From positions 12,526 to 54,497 of the forward strand of contig WELB01000115.1 in NCBI GenBank assembly GCA_009602725.1: 41,972 nt of DNA. Direction: 5' to 3'. Position numbers and translations under genes: made by a program. Under the pieces are notes generated by a model that saw nothing but the letters and a program-made list of their open reading frames with translations, searched no databases and was not told where the DNA came from. The DNA comes from Spirogloea muscicola. Taxonomy: Eukaryota; Streptophyta; Zygnematophyceae; Spirogloeales; Spirogloeaceae. Positions 40,565 through 41,972 of the stretch are shown piece after piece; positions within the stretch are counted from its first letter, which is position 1; the number at the start of each line of letters is the position of its first letter.

Positions 40565-41065
40565 AATAAATTGAACAAAGTACGAGAAGGGGGCCAGGGG
40601 AAGCGCTAAGAAAAGCAATACACAAAGAAACAAATCAGCTACGTATCACTCAGTAACCCCTGCTAAGCAACCTCAGGTCAGAGACGCTAGGCTCCTGGAA
40701 GTGGGTCCCCTGGCCAGAGCCAGAGGCAGCAGCGAGGGCTCTGCCGACACGCAGGTGCAGTGCGCAGGCCATAGACCTCTGCAGCAAGACGGCCAAGCGC
40801 ATCGGTACACCTGCGCTAGCGACCCGGCTGCAGGGAAGTCCACCGGCTCCCCATGAAAGCGGCAAACGATGGCGTGGCGGGCGAGCTGGTTGAGCAACTC
40901 GAGCCACCGAGCGCCCAACGCCCCATGCGTGTCAATTGCCAGCGGGAAGAACTCGTCTTCTCGCGGATGATCGGCATATTGGAGCTCCTTAGCCCGAGCG
41001 GCGCAGGCGACTGCATACCCAGCCTTGATGGCTGCGGAAGGCCTTCCCGAAGGTGGACTTTCACA
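40565..41065 (-). mobile_element. LINE C-terminus and 3' untranslated region
   Basis: Minus-strand coding: KAGYAVACAARAKELQYADH, FFPLAIDTHGALGARWLELL, VDFPAAGSLAQVYR, a one-base frame change, ALHLRVGRALAAASG and SVSDLRLLSRGY-stop at about 40650. The untranslated region ends at CTCGTACTTTGTTCA, before the hairpin. Confidence 0.85.
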
Positions 41066-41094
41066 TAGTTAGGCAACTCATCAAATGTTATATG

Positions 41095-41400
41095 GCTGCG
41101 GATTCAGCTGCGGGCTGGCCGATGACAGCCATTGCCCTCTACTTTTTTCAGTGCTTCCCCTGGCCCCTTCTCGTAGTTTGTTCATTCTTTTTGGGGCTGG
41201 CTTTTCCAGCCATACTCCACTCGTTCTGCCATAGCGCTTTAGGCCCCTCCGACATTTGGCCCGTTCGAGCCTTTTGTCAATTCTTCTCGGGCTGGCTTTT
41301 CACAGCCCTTGCCCCCATTAGGAAGAAGCGCGGCCAGATTGACTGGTGGCTGGGAAAGGCCAGCCCAAAGGAATGGACAAGGTCTGAGGGAGCCTGAGTG
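41095..41400. mobile_element. Cluster of LINE 3' hairpins
   Basis: Plus-strand hairpins at 41113 (GGGCTGGCCGATGACAGCC then ATTGCCCTCTACT), 41193 (GGGGCTGGCTTTTCCAGCC) and 41288 (GGGCTGGCTTTTCACAGCCC then TTGCCCCCATTAGGAAG), and a minus-strand one at 41343-41372. 41310-41400 resembles 34960-35020, both containing GCGCGGCCAGATTGACTGG. Confidence 0.7.
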
Positions 41401-41972
41401 CCCCCATTGTGAGAGCGACTTCCCCTTCAGGACGAGTATGCTCTCTGAGCTCCAACTCCTCAGATCTCCGAGATCGATTGTACACAATTACATCTTACAC
41501 TGACACTCTCTGCACCGGACATCCCTCTGCACCGGACATCCAGAGGGTTCTCCGATTGACTGCTACGATTTAGCGGGGCTTCCTCACGTACGGTGACGGT
41601 GACGCGCCGTGGCATCTGGCGACGGTGACGGGGCAGCGACGACGCGGGCCGTACGGGCGCATACTATAGCGGTGCCAGGCGGGAGCGACAACCCTAGCTT
41701 GTCGGCTTGTGCGGAGCGCGACGAGATTTCCGCGCCAGCTCGGACGCGCAGCAGCGGAGGCGGCGCGACGTGCGCGCTCAGGTGGGGTCCAGGTGCCGCC
41801 CAGGAGCCGCCCGGGCGGCTGCCAGCCGCCCGGGAGGCTGACGGCCGCCGCAGGGACTGCCAGGAGCTGCCTGGCGCGGCCGCGGGCTCCTGGCGCAGGT
41901 GGGGCCGGCGGGGTGGGGCCCACCCAGGCTCGGCCGCCCCGCGGCCCGCGGGGGCCGCCCCCCCCCCCCCCC
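41401..41972. other. GC-rich end of window with poly-C run
   Basis: A 17-bp tandem duplication (CTCTGCACCGGACATCC) lies near 41507-41541. From 41570 onward GC content is very high and open frames exist on both strands without a recognised domain. The window ends in about 15 C. Confidence 0.5.

Noticed and set aside
41570-41923. 117-codon minus-strand frame in the GC-rich end
   Set aside because: Composition-driven, no domain, and open frames exist in several registers at once.

Overview
The window reads as a nuclear segment of a unicellular green alga, probably a trebouxiophyte-type chlorophyte. This is an inference from four things. The genes are intron-rich with short exons. The proteins track land-plant versions closely: RNA polymerase III subunit 2 ends in PRLQLSEA, complex I subunit B12 is plant-like, and ELM1 is known as a plant mitochondrial-fission factor. 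Degenerate TTTAGGG-type telomere motifs are scattered through introns. No bacterial-style operon, tRNA, rRNA or CRISPR array was seen.

Layout. 1-176 is the 3' end of a LINE-like retrotransposon. 1333-3315 (+) is an unrecognised multi-exon gene. 3857-15261 (-) is the second-largest subunit of RNA polymerase III (RPC2), 38 exons. 16445-20543 (-) is KRR1, 12 exons. 20700-21640 is a cluster of LINE 3' ends. 21852-22052 (+) is complex I subunit NDUFB3/B12. 22867-26211 (+) is an FkbM-family methyltransferase. 27400-31667 (-) is ELM1, 10 exons, with an assembly gap inside intron 2. 32437-37300 and 39690-41400 form a graveyard of nested, mostly 5'-truncated LINE-like copies, with an RNase P/MRP Rpr2/Rpp21-type subunit gene (37350-38450, +) embedded in it. 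The window ends in a very GC-rich stretch with a poly-C run.

The host genes are housekeeping functions: tRNA/5S transcription, 40S ribosome assembly, RNA processing, respiration and mitochondrial division. The exception is the FkbM methyltransferase, whose relatives are best known from bacterial secondary metabolism. The genes lie on both strands and share no obvious operon logic.

The strongest non-routine signals are these: (1) a LINE family whose copies share a short C-terminal peptide and end in a GGCTGG/CCAGCC hairpin followed by one of a few fixed tails, with nested insertions flanked by target-site duplications; (2) GC-AG introns at an unusually high rate, at least five of about 70, three of them with classic AG|GCAAG-like or CAG|GCGAGC donors; (3) TTTAGGG-like tracts sitting about 10-45 nt inside the 5' splice site of four introns in three genes. 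Exon boundaries were set by splice signals, reading phase and remembered family sequence; no alignment was run.
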